This document shows, one piece after another, positions 44,034 through 52,644 of a DNA stretch of 64,000 nt. This stretch comes from Candidatus Gastranaerophilales bacterium. GTDB taxonomy: Bacteria; Cyanobacteriota; Vampirovibrionia; Gastranaerophilales; Gastranaerophilaceae. The notes beneath the pieces are model-generated. The model made no database searches, was not told the DNA's origin, and worked only from the letters and a program-made list of their open reading frames with translations. Location of the stretch: assembly GCA_944323695.1 (NCBI GenBank), contig CALUTI010000001.1, positions 1 through 64,000 on the forward strand. The letters run 5' to 3'. Numbering within the stretch: position 1 is the stretch's first letter; each line of letters starts with the position of its first letter. Both the position numbers and the translations under genes were made by a program.

Positions 44034-45450
44034 AAAATCTCAAATCTCTTGTACCGGATTCAATTTTAACCAGATCCTGCTCGACTTCTGATTTAATCTT
44101 ACCGTCAACAAGCGTCTGCATTTCTTTATCAATAAGCTTGTAGCCGATTTCTTTAGTTTCCGGTGAGGCATAATCTTCAAGATACTCTTTAAGGGTTAAA
44201 ATTGCATTCGGCTGGCAGAAATTATGAATTTGCTGCTGCTTGCAGATTTCCATAAATCTATCGCCTGTTCTGCCGCTTCTGTAGCATGCAGTGCAGAAGC
44301 TCGGGATATAATCCATCTGCATAAGCCATTTGATAACATCATCCAGCGGTCTTCTATCTGAAACATCAAACTGTGCAGAATTTTCATCCTCGGGCATCGG
44401 ATTAAAATATCCGCCGACACTTGTTTTTGAGCCGCCGCTGATTTGTGATACCCCAAGGTGCAGAAGGCGTTTTCTGCATTCTTCTGTTTCGCGGGTAGAA
44501 ATAATCATGCCGGTGTAAGGAACCGCAATTCTTATGCAGGCAACGATTTTTGCAAAAATATCGTCATCAATTCCGTTATCAAAGTCATCAGGATTAATGT
44601 CGTCGGCTTTTTTAATTCTGGGGACACTTATTGCATGAGGTCCTACACCGTGAACAGCTTCAAGGTGTTCTGCATGCATTAAAAGCCCTGCAAATTCATA
44701 TTTATAAGATTCAAGCCCGAACAAAACACCAAGACTAACGTCATCAATTCCGCCCGCCATAGCGCGGTCCATGGCTTCGGTATGCCATTTGTAATTGTGT
44801 TTTGGTCCTGTCGGGTGAAGTGTTTCGTAAGATTCTTTATTATAAGTTTCCTGAAACAGAATATATGTACCGATTCCGATATCGTGAAGTTTTTTGTAAT
44901 TTTCAACGGTAGTTGCAGCTATGTTCACGTTTACACGTCTTATTGAACCGTTTTTATGTTTAACGCTGTAAATTGTTTTGATAGATTCCAAAACATATTC
45001 AATCGGGTTATTAACCGGATCTTCGCCTGTTTCAATTGCGATACGCTTATGTCCCATATCCTGAAGCGCAATAACTTCGTTTCTGATTTCTTCCTGAGTA
45101 AGCTTTTTACGCGGAATATGTTTGTTTTTGAAGTGATACGGGCAATATACGCAGCCGTTTACGCAATAATTTGATAAATACAAAGGCGCAAACAGGACAA
45201 TTCTGTTTCCGTAAAAATCTTTTTTAATTTGTTCCGCAAGCTTGTAAATCTCTTGATTTTTATCTTCAAGATCACAAGCCAAAAGAACAGACGCTTCTCT
45301 ATGCGTAAGACCTTTTTTTTGTCTTGCTTTTTCTAAAATTTCATCAATAAGTTTTGCATTGTGTTTATTTTTTTCGGCATAGTCAAGAGTTTCAAGAATT
45401 TCTTCATGAGAAATAAACTCTTCGGCTTCCATTGACTTAGGGTTATACAT
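44032..45450 (-). CDS. hydG: [FeFe]-hydrogenase maturase HydG (radical SAM tyrosine lyase)
   Basis: 472 residues, the HydG size. The radical SAM cluster motif C-x3-C-x2-C is CVNGCVYC. The C-terminal auxiliary cluster motif C-x2-C-x22-C is complete (CTAC plus 22 residues plus C), which separates HydG from the related ThiH. HydG cleaves tyrosine to make the CO and CN ligands of the hydrogenase H-cluster. ISGGSKTSVGGYF and the GIGTYILFQETYN region also fit. No hydE, hydF or hydrogenase gene is in the window. GAGGAGAAGG precedes the ATG. Confidence 0.95.
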   Translation of the reverse strand: MYNPKSMEAEEFISHEEILETLDYAEKNKHNAKLIDEILEKARQKKGLTHREASVLLACDLEDKNQEIYKLAEQIKKDFYGNRIVLFAPLYLSNYCVNGCVYCPYHFKNKHIPRKKLTQEEIRNEVIALQDMGHKRIAIETGEDPVNNPIEYVLESIKTIYSVKHKNGSIRRVNVNIAATTVENYKKLHDIGIGTYILFQETYNKESYETLHPTGPKHNYKWHTEAMDRAMAGGIDDVSLGVLFGLESYKYEFAGLLMHAEHLEAVHGVGPHAISVPRIKKADDINPDDFDNGIDDDIFAKIVACIRIAVPYTGMIISTRETEECRKRLLHLGVSQISGGSKTSVGGYFNPMPEDENSAQFDVSDRRPLDDVIKWLMQMDYIPSFCTACYRSGRTGDRFMEICKQQQIHNFCQPNAILTLKEYLEDYASPETKEIGYKLIDKEMQTLVDGKIKSEVEQDLVKIESGTRDLRF

Positions 45451-45502
45451 TTTCCTTCTCCTCTTTTAATTCATGATACACCCGGGAAAATTATTTTACA
45501 AG

Positions 45503-46552
45503 TTATATAACAATCCCGCCTCCTAAAAGGTGTCCGTCATTAATATCATACATAACACCCGATTGACCTGAGGTAACTGATGTAACAGGTTCATAAAACT
45601 CTATTTCAACAAAATCTTCCACAATTTTGCATTTAGCTTTTTTGGCCTGCATATTGTACCTTATTTTAACCATAGCGTCAAATTCAATCTTTTCTTGCGG
45701 ATAAGAAAAATTGATATTTTTTAAAGCAAGACGGGTTTTAAAGTTATCTTTTTCCTGTCCGAGATAAACAATATTGTTTTCAGCGTCAATATCAATTACA
45801 TATAACGGATACGGCGCCGAAATTCCTATGCCTTTTCTCTGGCCGATTGTGTAAAGAAAAGTTCCGTCATGCCTGCCTAATTTTTTACCTGTTCCGATTT
45901 CTACAAAATCGCCCTGCTTTGTGCCAAACCTATTTATCAAATATTTTTTTGTGGTATCGGGTTTTACAATAAAACAGATATCCTGGCTTTCTTTGGAATC
46001 TTTTGGCGGAAGGTCAAAATCATACGCCATTTGTTTTATCTCTGATTTATCAAATTCATAAAGAGGAAAAATCGTTTTTGAAAGCTGTTTTTGTCCTAAC
46101 CTATACAAGAAATACAACTGATCTTTATGAACATCTTTTGCAGGAAATAACTTATAAAAACCGTTCTCAAATTTAATATCCGCATAATGCCCCGTTGCAA
46201 AAACATCTGCCCCGAAATTATCAATTGCATAGTCAAAAAGTTTTCCCCACTTAATAAACTGATTACACATAATGCATGGGTTAGGGGTTTCTCCGTTAGC
46301 ATAAGAATTTTCAAAATAATCAATAATTTGTTTTTGAAACTCCTGCGTAACATCCAGAATATGCAGTTTTATTCCGAGTTTATCAGCAACACGCTGTGCG
46401 TTTTCACAAACCCTGTCAGCAGAAGGCGTGTTGACCATTTTTCCGCAAAGTCCGGCAACCTCATACCCTTTATCAAGCAAAAGCTTTGCCGCAACGGAAC
46501 TATCCACACCGCCGCTCATTGCTACTACTGCTTTTTTCTTTAACACTGCCAT
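45503..46552 (-). CDS. mnmA: tRNA-specific 2-thiouridylase MnmA
   Basis: 349 residues from ATG 46552. It thiolates U34 of tRNA-Lys, -Glu and -Gln. The PP-loop is AMSGGVDSSVAA. The catalytic cysteines lie in NPCIMCNQFIKWG and SQDICFI, and IGQRKGIGI and VTSGQSGVMYD follow. The family often starts the PP-loop within 15 residues of the N-terminus, as here. TATAAT ends 6 nt before the ATG, with no Shine-Dalgarno. It is divergent from glmU with a palindromic element in between. Confidence 0.95.
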   Translation of the reverse strand: MAVLKKKAVVAMSGGVDSSVAAKLLLDKGYEVAGLCGKMVNTPSADRVCENAQRVADKLGIKLHILDVTQEFQKQIIDYFENSYANGETPNPCIMCNQFIKWGKLFDYAIDNFGADVFATGHYADIKFENGFYKLFPAKDVHKDQLYFLYRLGQKQLSKTIFPLYEFDKSEIKQMAYDFDLPPKDSKESQDICFIVKPDTTKKYLINRFGTKQGDFVEIGTGKKLGRHDGTFLYTIGQRKGIGISAPYPLYVIDIDAENNIVYLGQEKDNFKTRLALKNINFSYPQEKIEFDAMVKIRYNMQAKKAKCKIVEDFVEIEFYEPVTSVTSGQSGVMYDINDGHLLGGGIVI

Positions 46553-46558
46553 AAAATC

Positions 46559-46564
46559 ATTATA
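46559..46564 (-). promoter_or_regulatory. -10 box of leaderless mnmA
   Basis: CTTGTATAAT on the minus strand; TATAAT ends exactly 6 nt from the ATG at 46552. Confidence 0.55.
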
Positions 46565-46618
46565 CAAGAAAAATAGATGTAAAAATACGCTTTACTAACA
46601 ACATACTGACACACGACT

Positions 46619-46697
46619 AAACAATATAAAAATATTTCCTCAACGACGCTCTCACCTCCGGCTCCGTTATTGTTTCGGAAACATTTTTATATTGTTT
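46619..46697. repeat. Palindromic element with conserved core, copy B
   Basis: Arms AAACAATATAAAAAT and ATTTTTATATTGTTT are perfect inverted repeats. They enclose ACGACGCTCTCACCTCCGG, then CTCCGTTATTGTTTCGGAAAC, the same core as copies at 1-73 and 53421-53497. It lies in the mnmA-glmU intergenic region, outside any gene. Confidence 0.75.
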
Positions 46698-46723
46698 TAG
46701 TATATTTTTATGAGCACTTGTGC

Positions 46724-46745
46724 TAAAATTAAAACCAAAGGAGAA
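46724..46745 (+). promoter_or_regulatory. glmU promoter (-10) and ribosome-binding site
   Basis: TTGTGCTAAAAT has its TAAAAT at 46724-46729, the same extended -10 as nadD and the CpaE-like gene. Here it is followed by AAAGGAGAAAAG before the ATG, so this mRNA has a short leader with a normal Shine-Dalgarno. Confidence 0.6.
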
Positions 46746-46750
46746 AAGTT

Positions 46751-48028
46751 ATGGAACTTAAATCAATAATTATGGCAGCCGGTAAAGGCACAAGAATGAA
46801 ATCCGAGACACCGAAGGTTTTGCACAAAATTATGGACAAACCCTTATTGGGCTACATTCTTGATAATGTAAAGAATCTTGCCGATGAATCATTTGTAATA
46901 GTAGGTCATCACGCAGAGGATGTGGAAAAATTTGTAAAAGAAAATTACGAAAGTGCCAGAACAGTTCTCCAATCCCCGCAATTAGGAACCGGGCATGCCG
47001 TTTCCATGGTTTGCCCGTATCTTGAAAATTACACAGGACAGGTAATAATTCTCAATGGTGATATTCCTTTAATAAAAGAAGCCACATTGAAAAAATTTAT
47101 TGAATATCATAACAGCATTAATTCAGACCTGACAATAATGAGCGCGATTTTTGAAGATCCTGAAAAACTCGGCAGAATTATACGAGATACGGATAACAGC
47201 CTTAAGTGTATTGTTGAGGCAAAAGACGCGACCCCTGAACAAATAGCCGTAAAAGAAATTAATGCAGGAATTTACTGCTTGAATTGGGATAAAATAAAAC
47301 CGGCATTTTCTCAATTAAAAAACAATAACGCTCAGGGTGAATATTATTTGACAGACATAATCGGCTGGGCTAAATCTCAAAACATGAACGTAAATGCGTT
47401 TATTTTAGAAAATAACGAAGAAATTTACGGAATAAATTCAAGGCAGCATCTTGCGCATGCTGCAAAATTAATGAATAACCGCAAACTAATTGAACTTATG
47501 GAAAACGGCGTCACAATAGTGGATCCCGATTGCACATGGATTTCTGACGACACGGAAATAGGACAGGATACAATAATTTACCCTTCAACATATCTTGAAG
47601 GTAAAAATAAAATAGGTAAAAATTGTAAAATCGGTCCGTTTGCGCACTTCAGAGGCGGAGTCGAAGTAGCCGATAACGTTAAAATCGGAAACTTCGTAGA
47701 GGTTAAAAAATCAAAAATAGGTTCCAATACCAATGCCGGACACCTGTCATATATAGGTGACAGCGAGCTTGGCTCACACGTAAATATCGGCGCCGGCACA
47801 ATTACAGCAAACTTTAACCCGATAACTAATGTAAAAAACAAAACAGTTTTGCAAGACAACGTAAAAATAGGCTCCAACGCAGTTCTTGTTGCCCCTGTTA
47901 CAATAGAAGAAGGTGCAAATGTTGCGGCAGGTGCGGTAATTACAAAAGACATAAAAGCCTGGGCGCTTGCAATTACCCGCGCGCCGCTGAAAGTTCTTGA
48001 AAACTGGGTTAAAAAAGTTTCCAAATAA
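46751..48028 (+). CDS. glmU: Bifunctional GlmU (GlcNAc-1-P uridylyltransferase / GlcN-1-P acetyltransferase)
   Basis: 425 residues, about 30 shorter than E. coli GlmU. It makes UDP-GlcNAc for peptidoglycan and envelope polysaccharides. The uridylyltransferase motif is AAGKGTRMKSETPKVLHK, with LQSPQLGTGHAV, ILNGDIPLI and EINAGIY. From about 265 a left-handed beta-helix follows with NAGHLSYIGDSELGSHVNIG, containing the catalytic His region, and GSNAVLVAPVTI. The C-terminal tail beyond the helix is short. Both activities appear possible. Confidence 0.94.
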   Translation: MELKSIIMAAGKGTRMKSETPKVLHKIMDKPLLGYILDNVKNLADESFVIVGHHAEDVEKFVKENYESARTVLQSPQLGTGHAVSMVCPYLENYTGQVIILNGDIPLIKEATLKKFIEYHNSINSDLTIMSAIFEDPEKLGRIIRDTDNSLKCIVEAKDATPEQIAVKEINAGIYCLNWDKIKPAFSQLKNNNAQGEYYLTDIIGWAKSQNMNVNAFILENNEEIYGINSRQHLAHAAKLMNNRKLIELMENGVTIVDPDCTWISDDTEIGQDTIIYPSTYLEGKNKIGKNCKIGPFAHFRGGVEVADNVKIGNFVEVKKSKIGSNTNAGHLSYIGDSELGSHVNIGAGTITANFNPITNVKNKTVLQDNVKIGSNAVLVAPVTIEEGANVAAGAVITKDIKAWALAITRAPLKVLENWVKKVSK

Positions 48029-48061
48029 AAAGCTCTATTTATTAGCTTTTAATGCAGGGGA

Positions 48062-48067
48062 TATAAT
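48062..48067 (+). promoter_or_regulatory. -10 box of the probable leaderless DHA2 transporter gene
   Basis: TATAAT ends 7 nt before the ATG at 48075, with no close Shine-Dalgarno. Confidence 0.45.
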
Positions 48068-48074
48068 CATAGAT

Positions 48075-49469
48075 ATGTCAACTCCACGGGAAATAAAATG
48101 GACAATGTTTATAATAACGGCAATCGGTAATTTTATCGGGATGCTGGATTCAACGACCGTAAACCTTGCGCTTTATCCGATGTCGCAGGATTTGGGAGTT
48201 TCTCTATCGCAGGTACAATGGGTTGTTGTAGGTTATATGCTGACGCTAACCATTTTTCTGCCGTTTTTTGGAAAATTAGGAGACATTTTCCCAAAAAACA
48301 AACTCTATTCTATAGGTTTTACAATATTTGCTCTCGGTGCATTTTTCAGCTATATTTCGCCTAATTTTATTCTGCTTGTCTCATCAAGATGTTTTGAAGC
48401 GCTCGGCGCGTCGATTATGGTATCGAATGCACAGGCCATAATTGCGACAATATTCAAAAATGCACGCAGGGGAAAAGCTCTCGGACTTAACGGATGTTTA
48501 GTGGCAATCGGCGGCATGCTCGGACCTGCTATCGGAGGGCTTTTAATAAATAAATTCGGGTGGCATTCGGTATTTTTGCCATGTATTCCGGTTGCGCTGT
48601 TCGGAGCGTATTACGCCTGGAGAATTCTGCCGTCACATGTTACAAAAGTTAAAGCATTCAAATTTGATTATAAAGGCTTCATTTACTTTACAATAAGCCT
48701 ACTTGCACTTTTAATTGCAATATCCGAAGGTTACCAGTGGGGCTGGACATCATTAAAAATCTTTGTTCTCGGTGTTATTACACTTGTATTCGGAAGCTTA
48801 TTCTACATAAGGGATCACAGAATTCATTACCCGCTCATAGATTTTTCAATGTTTCACATAAGACCGTTTACCTTTGGAAGCATTGCCGTAATGTTCTCTT
48901 ATATGGCAATGTTCACTAACAGCATTCTTTTGCCGTTTTATTTGATGGAAATTCTAAAACTTGATGCCTTCACATCGGGCTTATTGATTTTGCCTTATTC
49001 GGTAACATTATCTGTTGCGGCACCTATCAGCGGAACACTTGCCGGCAAATACGGCTCAAGATACCTTACAATGGCTGGCCCGATTGTTTATATAATTGCA
49101 CTGATAATCTTTACAACATTTGATAAATCCACACAAATGTGGCAAATTGTCTTTGCATCGGGAATTATGGGGATAGGAAACGGACTTTTCCAATCGCCTT
49201 CCAATAACGCAATAATGACAAGTGTCCACAAAAAAGATTTAGGCATTGCAAGCGGAATTCTGGCATTGTCAAGGAATTTGGGCAACATTCTTGGAGTTGC
49301 GGTTACAATTACATTATTTGAAGAATTCCGAGAATTATTGATAAGCCGCTCACAGGTGTACGAAACCGCTTTTCTGAATTCATATCACATAACAATGGGA
49401 TTTGGAATATTATTCGGAATACTGTGTTTGACTTTTGCATACATTGCTTACAAGCCTAAAAAAAATTGA
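48075..49469 (+). CDS. MFS multidrug exporter, DHA2 (EmrB/QacA) family
   Basis: 464 residues from ATG 48075; a longer frame back to 47997 would overlap glmU and lacks hydrophobic character. About fourteen hydrophobic segments. The DHA2 motif LDSTTVNLALYPMSQDLG (about 21-38), the motif A-like GKLGDIFPKNKLY and GGMLGPAIGGLLINKFGWH (motif C) identify a proton-driven drug exporter. No outer-membrane or membrane-fusion partner is adjacent. 46 bp downstream of glmU but with its own -10 box. Confidence 0.9.
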   Translation: MSTPREIKWTMFIITAIGNFIGMLDSTTVNLALYPMSQDLGVSLSQVQWVVVGYMLTLTIFLPFFGKLGDIFPKNKLYSIGFTIFALGAFFSYISPNFILLVSSRCFEALGASIMVSNAQAIIATIFKNARRGKALGLNGCLVAIGGMLGPAIGGLLINKFGWHSVFLPCIPVALFGAYYAWRILPSHVTKVKAFKFDYKGFIYFTISLLALLIAISEGYQWGWTSLKIFVLGVITLVFGSLFYIRDHRIHYPLIDFSMFHIRPFTFGSIAVMFSYMAMFTNSILLPFYLMEILKLDAFTSGLLILPYSVTLSVAAPISGTLAGKYGSRYLTMAGPIVYIIALIIFTTFDKSTQMWQIVFASGIMGIGNGLFQSPSNNAIMTSVHKKDLGIASGILALSRNLGNILGVAVTITLFEEFRELLISRSQVYETAFLNSYHITMGFGILFGILCLTFAYIAYKPKKN

Positions 49470-49519
49470 CAAAATTTTATAATATTAATATAATAAAGAA
49501 AATCAATTGGAGGTACAAA

Positions 49520-50623
49520 ATGGGCAAATACACACATTATAATAACGTTTCATTCATGGAGGGGCATAAGCTAGCATTTACACTTGCTGAAGCACTTATG
49601 ACACTTGCTATTATCGGCGTTATTGCAATGCTTGTTATTCCTACCGCTGTAATCTCATTCAAAACAAAAATTTGGAATTCAGCTAATGAAACATTTACAA
49701 AAAAACTTGATAACGCTATTCAGGATATGCATACACAAAATACCCTTGGCGGACACCAGGACACTATGAGTTTTGTAGCTGAATTGTCTAAAAATTTTAA
49801 AATTAACAAAATTTGTGCTAACGATGAGATAATATCATGTTTTGAGGATACAATTTACTGGGACGATGAGCAGGTTGACATGTCAAAAATCAAGGATGCT
49901 GCAGATTTAGGACAAGATGATTGGGAAACGGAAACTGTAGGCGTTATGTTTGCAAACGGTGTAACCGGTGTTATTGCATATAACCCTGACTGTGATTTTG
50001 ACAACAATACAGATGAAGCATCAACAGCAAGTTGTATTGCGATTTTATATGATGTTGACGGCTTTAAAAAGCCTAATACACAACTGAAAGATTTGAGAAG
50101 TATTAATGTACTTAGTCTTGGCGGTAACAACTGTGCATTTGAAATTAACGGTACTTGCTTTACTGCTCCGTTTACGCCAACGCCTCTGACGTTAGCAGAA
50201 TGTCAGATGGAAGTAGAAAAAGGCACTCTTGGGATAAAAGAATGTAGTTATAGCACTGACTACTGGGCAGGGGCTGTTAAAACTTGCGGAGGAGTCAGCA
50301 AGATGCCAACCTTGGCACAGATAGCTGATATTGCTAACTATGTATACAACACATCTGGAATAGGCGCAGATACATCAACATCAGGCTCTGGTGGTATAAA
50401 TGTTGATCTATCCGACTCCTCAAGTTATAGTCTAGATGATGATAAAGCTGAAACACTTGGTTTTAATCTTGGAAATGCTTCTCACAGTAGCTTCCTAATA
50501 TGGTCTGCACAAGAAAATACTAAAACTGGGAGCAGCTTGCGATACTTCTTTCCGGGTAATACATTTACAGGCAATGTTTCACGTAGTACCAGTCAAGCAC
50601 AGGCGGTTTGCATTGGTGATTGA
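49520..50623 (+). CDS. Prepilin-like protein with normal start
   Basis: 367 residues from ATG 49520, chosen because GGAGG lies 6 nt upstream; an earlier ATG at 49466 overlaps the transporter gene. HKLAFTLAEALMTLAIIGVI (about 16-35) is the type IV prepilin cleavage/methylation motif and hydrophobic stalk. The globular part has Cys-containing segments (NNCAFEINGTCF, CGGVSKMPTLAQ) and a Ser/Gly-rich tract (TSTSGSGG), then ends in FPGNTFTGNVSRSTSQ. Likely a pseudopilin or surface pilin. Unlike the other two in the window it has no poly-G leader. Confidence 0.85.
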   Translation: MGKYTHYNNVSFMEGHKLAFTLAEALMTLAIIGVIAMLVIPTAVISFKTKIWNSANETFTKKLDNAIQDMHTQNTLGGHQDTMSFVAELSKNFKINKICANDEIISCFEDTIYWDDEQVDMSKIKDAADLGQDDWETETVGVMFANGVTGVIAYNPDCDFDNNTDEASTASCIAILYDVDGFKKPNTQLKDLRSINVLSLGGNNCAFEINGTCFTAPFTPTPLTLAECQMEVEKGTLGIKECSYSTDYWAGAVKTCGGVSKMPTLAQIADIANYVYNTSGIGADTSTSGSGGINVDLSDSSSYSLDDDKAETLGFNLGNASHSSFLIWSAQENTKTGSSLRYFFPGNTFTGNVSRSTSQAQAVCIGD

Positions 50624-50627
50624 TATT

Positions 50628-50785
50628 CGTCATACTGAAGTCGGTAGGTTGGGCATACCTGCCCAACTTGTGAGATGCACAAACCAGTTCAGTTAGTTGT
50701 CGTGGCTCAGCCACCTTCACATCGAAATTGATAGGTACACCAACATTGTCAAAAATGTTGTCGTGCCTTTGGCACCGGGTTGAAA
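50628..50785. repeat. Interspersed palindromic repeats between the prepilin gene and typA
   Basis: GTTGGGCATACCTGCCCAAC (50648-50667) is an 8-bp stem with a 4-nt loop. TGTCGTGCCTTTGGCACCGG (50760-50779) contains the GTGCCAAAGGCAC-type hairpin also found at 43544 and 58978. TGTCGTGGCTCAGCCACC is a similar hairpin. No gene is seen in this stretch. Confidence 0.6.
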
Positions 50786-50842
50786 AATTTTTATCAGGGG
50801 TTTAATATATAAGTGTACAATTTACACCCTAGGGATAAAACT

Positions 50843-52639
50843 ATGACAGCAAACGAAAACATAAGAAATATAGCAATAATTGCGCACGTAGACCACGGTA
50901 AAACAACACTTGTTGATTGCCTTTTGAAACAGGCAGGCGTTTTCCGCGAAAACCAGCATGTTGAAGAACGTGTTCTTGACAGCAACGATTTGGAACGCGA
51001 AAGAGGGATTACAATTCTTTCCAAAAACATTTCAATCAACTACAAAGGCTGCAAGATTAACGTTGTAGATACCCCCGGACACGCGGATTTTGGCGGGGAA
51101 GTTGAACGTGTTCTTGGCATGGTTGACGGTGCTTTGTTAATTGTTGATGCTGCGGAAGGTCCTATGCCGCAGACAAGGTTTGTTTTGTCAAAAGCGCTTG
51201 AATTAGGCTTGAGAATTATTGTTGTCATAAATAAAATAGACAAACCTGCCGCTGAACCATTAACCGCGCTGGATAAAGTTTTTGATTTATTTACGGAATT
51301 AACGGACAGAGAAGACTTAATAGATTTTCCGTTCATTTTTTCAAGCAGCCTGCAGGGCTTTGCAATAAAAGATTTAGATGACGAAAGAAAAGATATGGTA
51401 CCGCTTTTGGACTGTATTTTAGAAAATATTCAGCCGCCCGAAGGTGACGAAAATCTTCCGCTTCAATTCAGAGCAGCATCGTTGGATTACAACGAATACG
51501 TCGGAAGAATTGTAATCGGGCGCATTGCAAACGGGAAAATCAAATCACAGGAACAGGTTTGTGTTGTTCATGCCGACGGAAGTCAGGAACGCGGTAAAAT
51601 TACCAAACTTTTCGGCTTCAAGGATCTCGGAAGAGTCGAAATTGATGAAGCTTCAGCAGGTGATATTGTCGGCATTGCAGGATTTTCAGACATTCAAATC
51701 GGCGAAAGCATCTGCGATGTCAATAACCCGATTCCGCTTCCGCTAATCCACGTTGATGAACCGACTTTACAGATGAATTTTTCCGTCAACGACAGCCCGT
51801 TTGCAGGAACTGAAGGCAAATTTGTAACCTCAAGACAGTTAAGAAAAAGACTTTACAATGAATTGGAAAAAAATGTAAGTTTAAGAGTTGAGGACACTGA
51901 TTCAACTGATGTATTCAGAGTTTCCGGCAGAGGCGAATTACATTTGGGAATTTTGATTGAGACAATGCGCAGAGAAGGCTATGAATTTGCGGTTTCCAAG
52001 CCCGAAGTAATTTACAAAACCATTGACGGCATTCAGTGTGAACCTTACGAAAACTTAATTGTGGATGTTCCGGAAGGCTATGCGGGAAGCTGTATTGAAA
52101 GACTTTCAGGCAGAAAAGGCGAAATGAAAGAAATGAATAATGCCAAAGGCAGAACAACTATGATTTTCCATATTCCTGCAAGAGGCCTGATAGGCTTTAG
52201 AAGTGAATTTATACGTATGACACGCGGCGAAGGCATAATGTACCATACATTTTTGGAATACAGACCCTATGCCGGCGATATTCCAAGGCAAAGAAACGGT
52301 TCAATTATCGCACACGAACAGGGTGAAGCAATTCCGTACGCACTTGCTCAATATGAAGACCGCGGCGTATTTTTCATAACCCCGAAAACAAAAGTCTACC
52401 GCGGAATGATTATCGGTGAATGCAACAAGCCGCAGGATATTGTTGTTAATATCTGTAAAACAAAAAAATTAACAAATATGCGAAGTGCAACCGCAGATGT
52501 AATGGTTACCCTTCAAGCACATAAACAAATGGCGCTTGAGGAATGTCTTGAATACATTTCTGACGATGAGCTGGTTGAAATTACGCCGGAAAACGTCCGC
52601 ATCAGAAAAGCTGATTTGAATAGAAAAATTTATAACTAA
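50843..52639 (+). CDS. typA: Ribosome-associated GTPase TypA/BipA
   Basis: 598 residues from ATG 50843 (AGGGAT upstream), the normal length. It is a translational GTPase acting in ribosome assembly and stress adaptation. G1 AHVDHGKTT (about 14-22), RERGITILSKN (G2), DTPGHADFGGEVER (G3) and NKIDKPAAEP (G4) are intact. The BipA-specific C-terminal domain includes GRGELHLGILIE and PARGLIGFRSEF. Ten earlier in-frame codons are unlikely. Confidence 0.97.
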   Translation: MTANENIRNIAIIAHVDHGKTTLVDCLLKQAGVFRENQHVEERVLDSNDLERERGITILSKNISINYKGCKINVVDTPGHADFGGEVERVLGMVDGALLIVDAAEGPMPQTRFVLSKALELGLRIIVVINKIDKPAAEPLTALDKVFDLFTELTDREDLIDFPFIFSSSLQGFAIKDLDDERKDMVPLLDCILENIQPPEGDENLPLQFRAASLDYNEYVGRIVIGRIANGKIKSQEQVCVVHADGSQERGKITKLFGFKDLGRVEIDEASAGDIVGIAGFSDIQIGESICDVNNPIPLPLIHVDEPTLQMNFSVNDSPFAGTEGKFVTSRQLRKRLYNELEKNVSLRVEDTDSTDVFRVSGRGELHLGILIETMRREGYEFAVSKPEVIYKTIDGIQCEPYENLIVDVPEGYAGSCIERLSGRKGEMKEMNNAKGRTTMIFHIPARGLIGFRSEFIRMTRGEGIMYHTFLEYRPYAGDIPRQRNGSIIAHEQGEAIPYALAQYEDRGVFFITPKTKVYRGMIIGECNKPQDIVVNICKTKKLTNMRSATADVMVTLQAHKQMALEECLEYISDDELVEITPENVRIRKADLNRKIYN

Positions 52640-52644
52640 ATATT

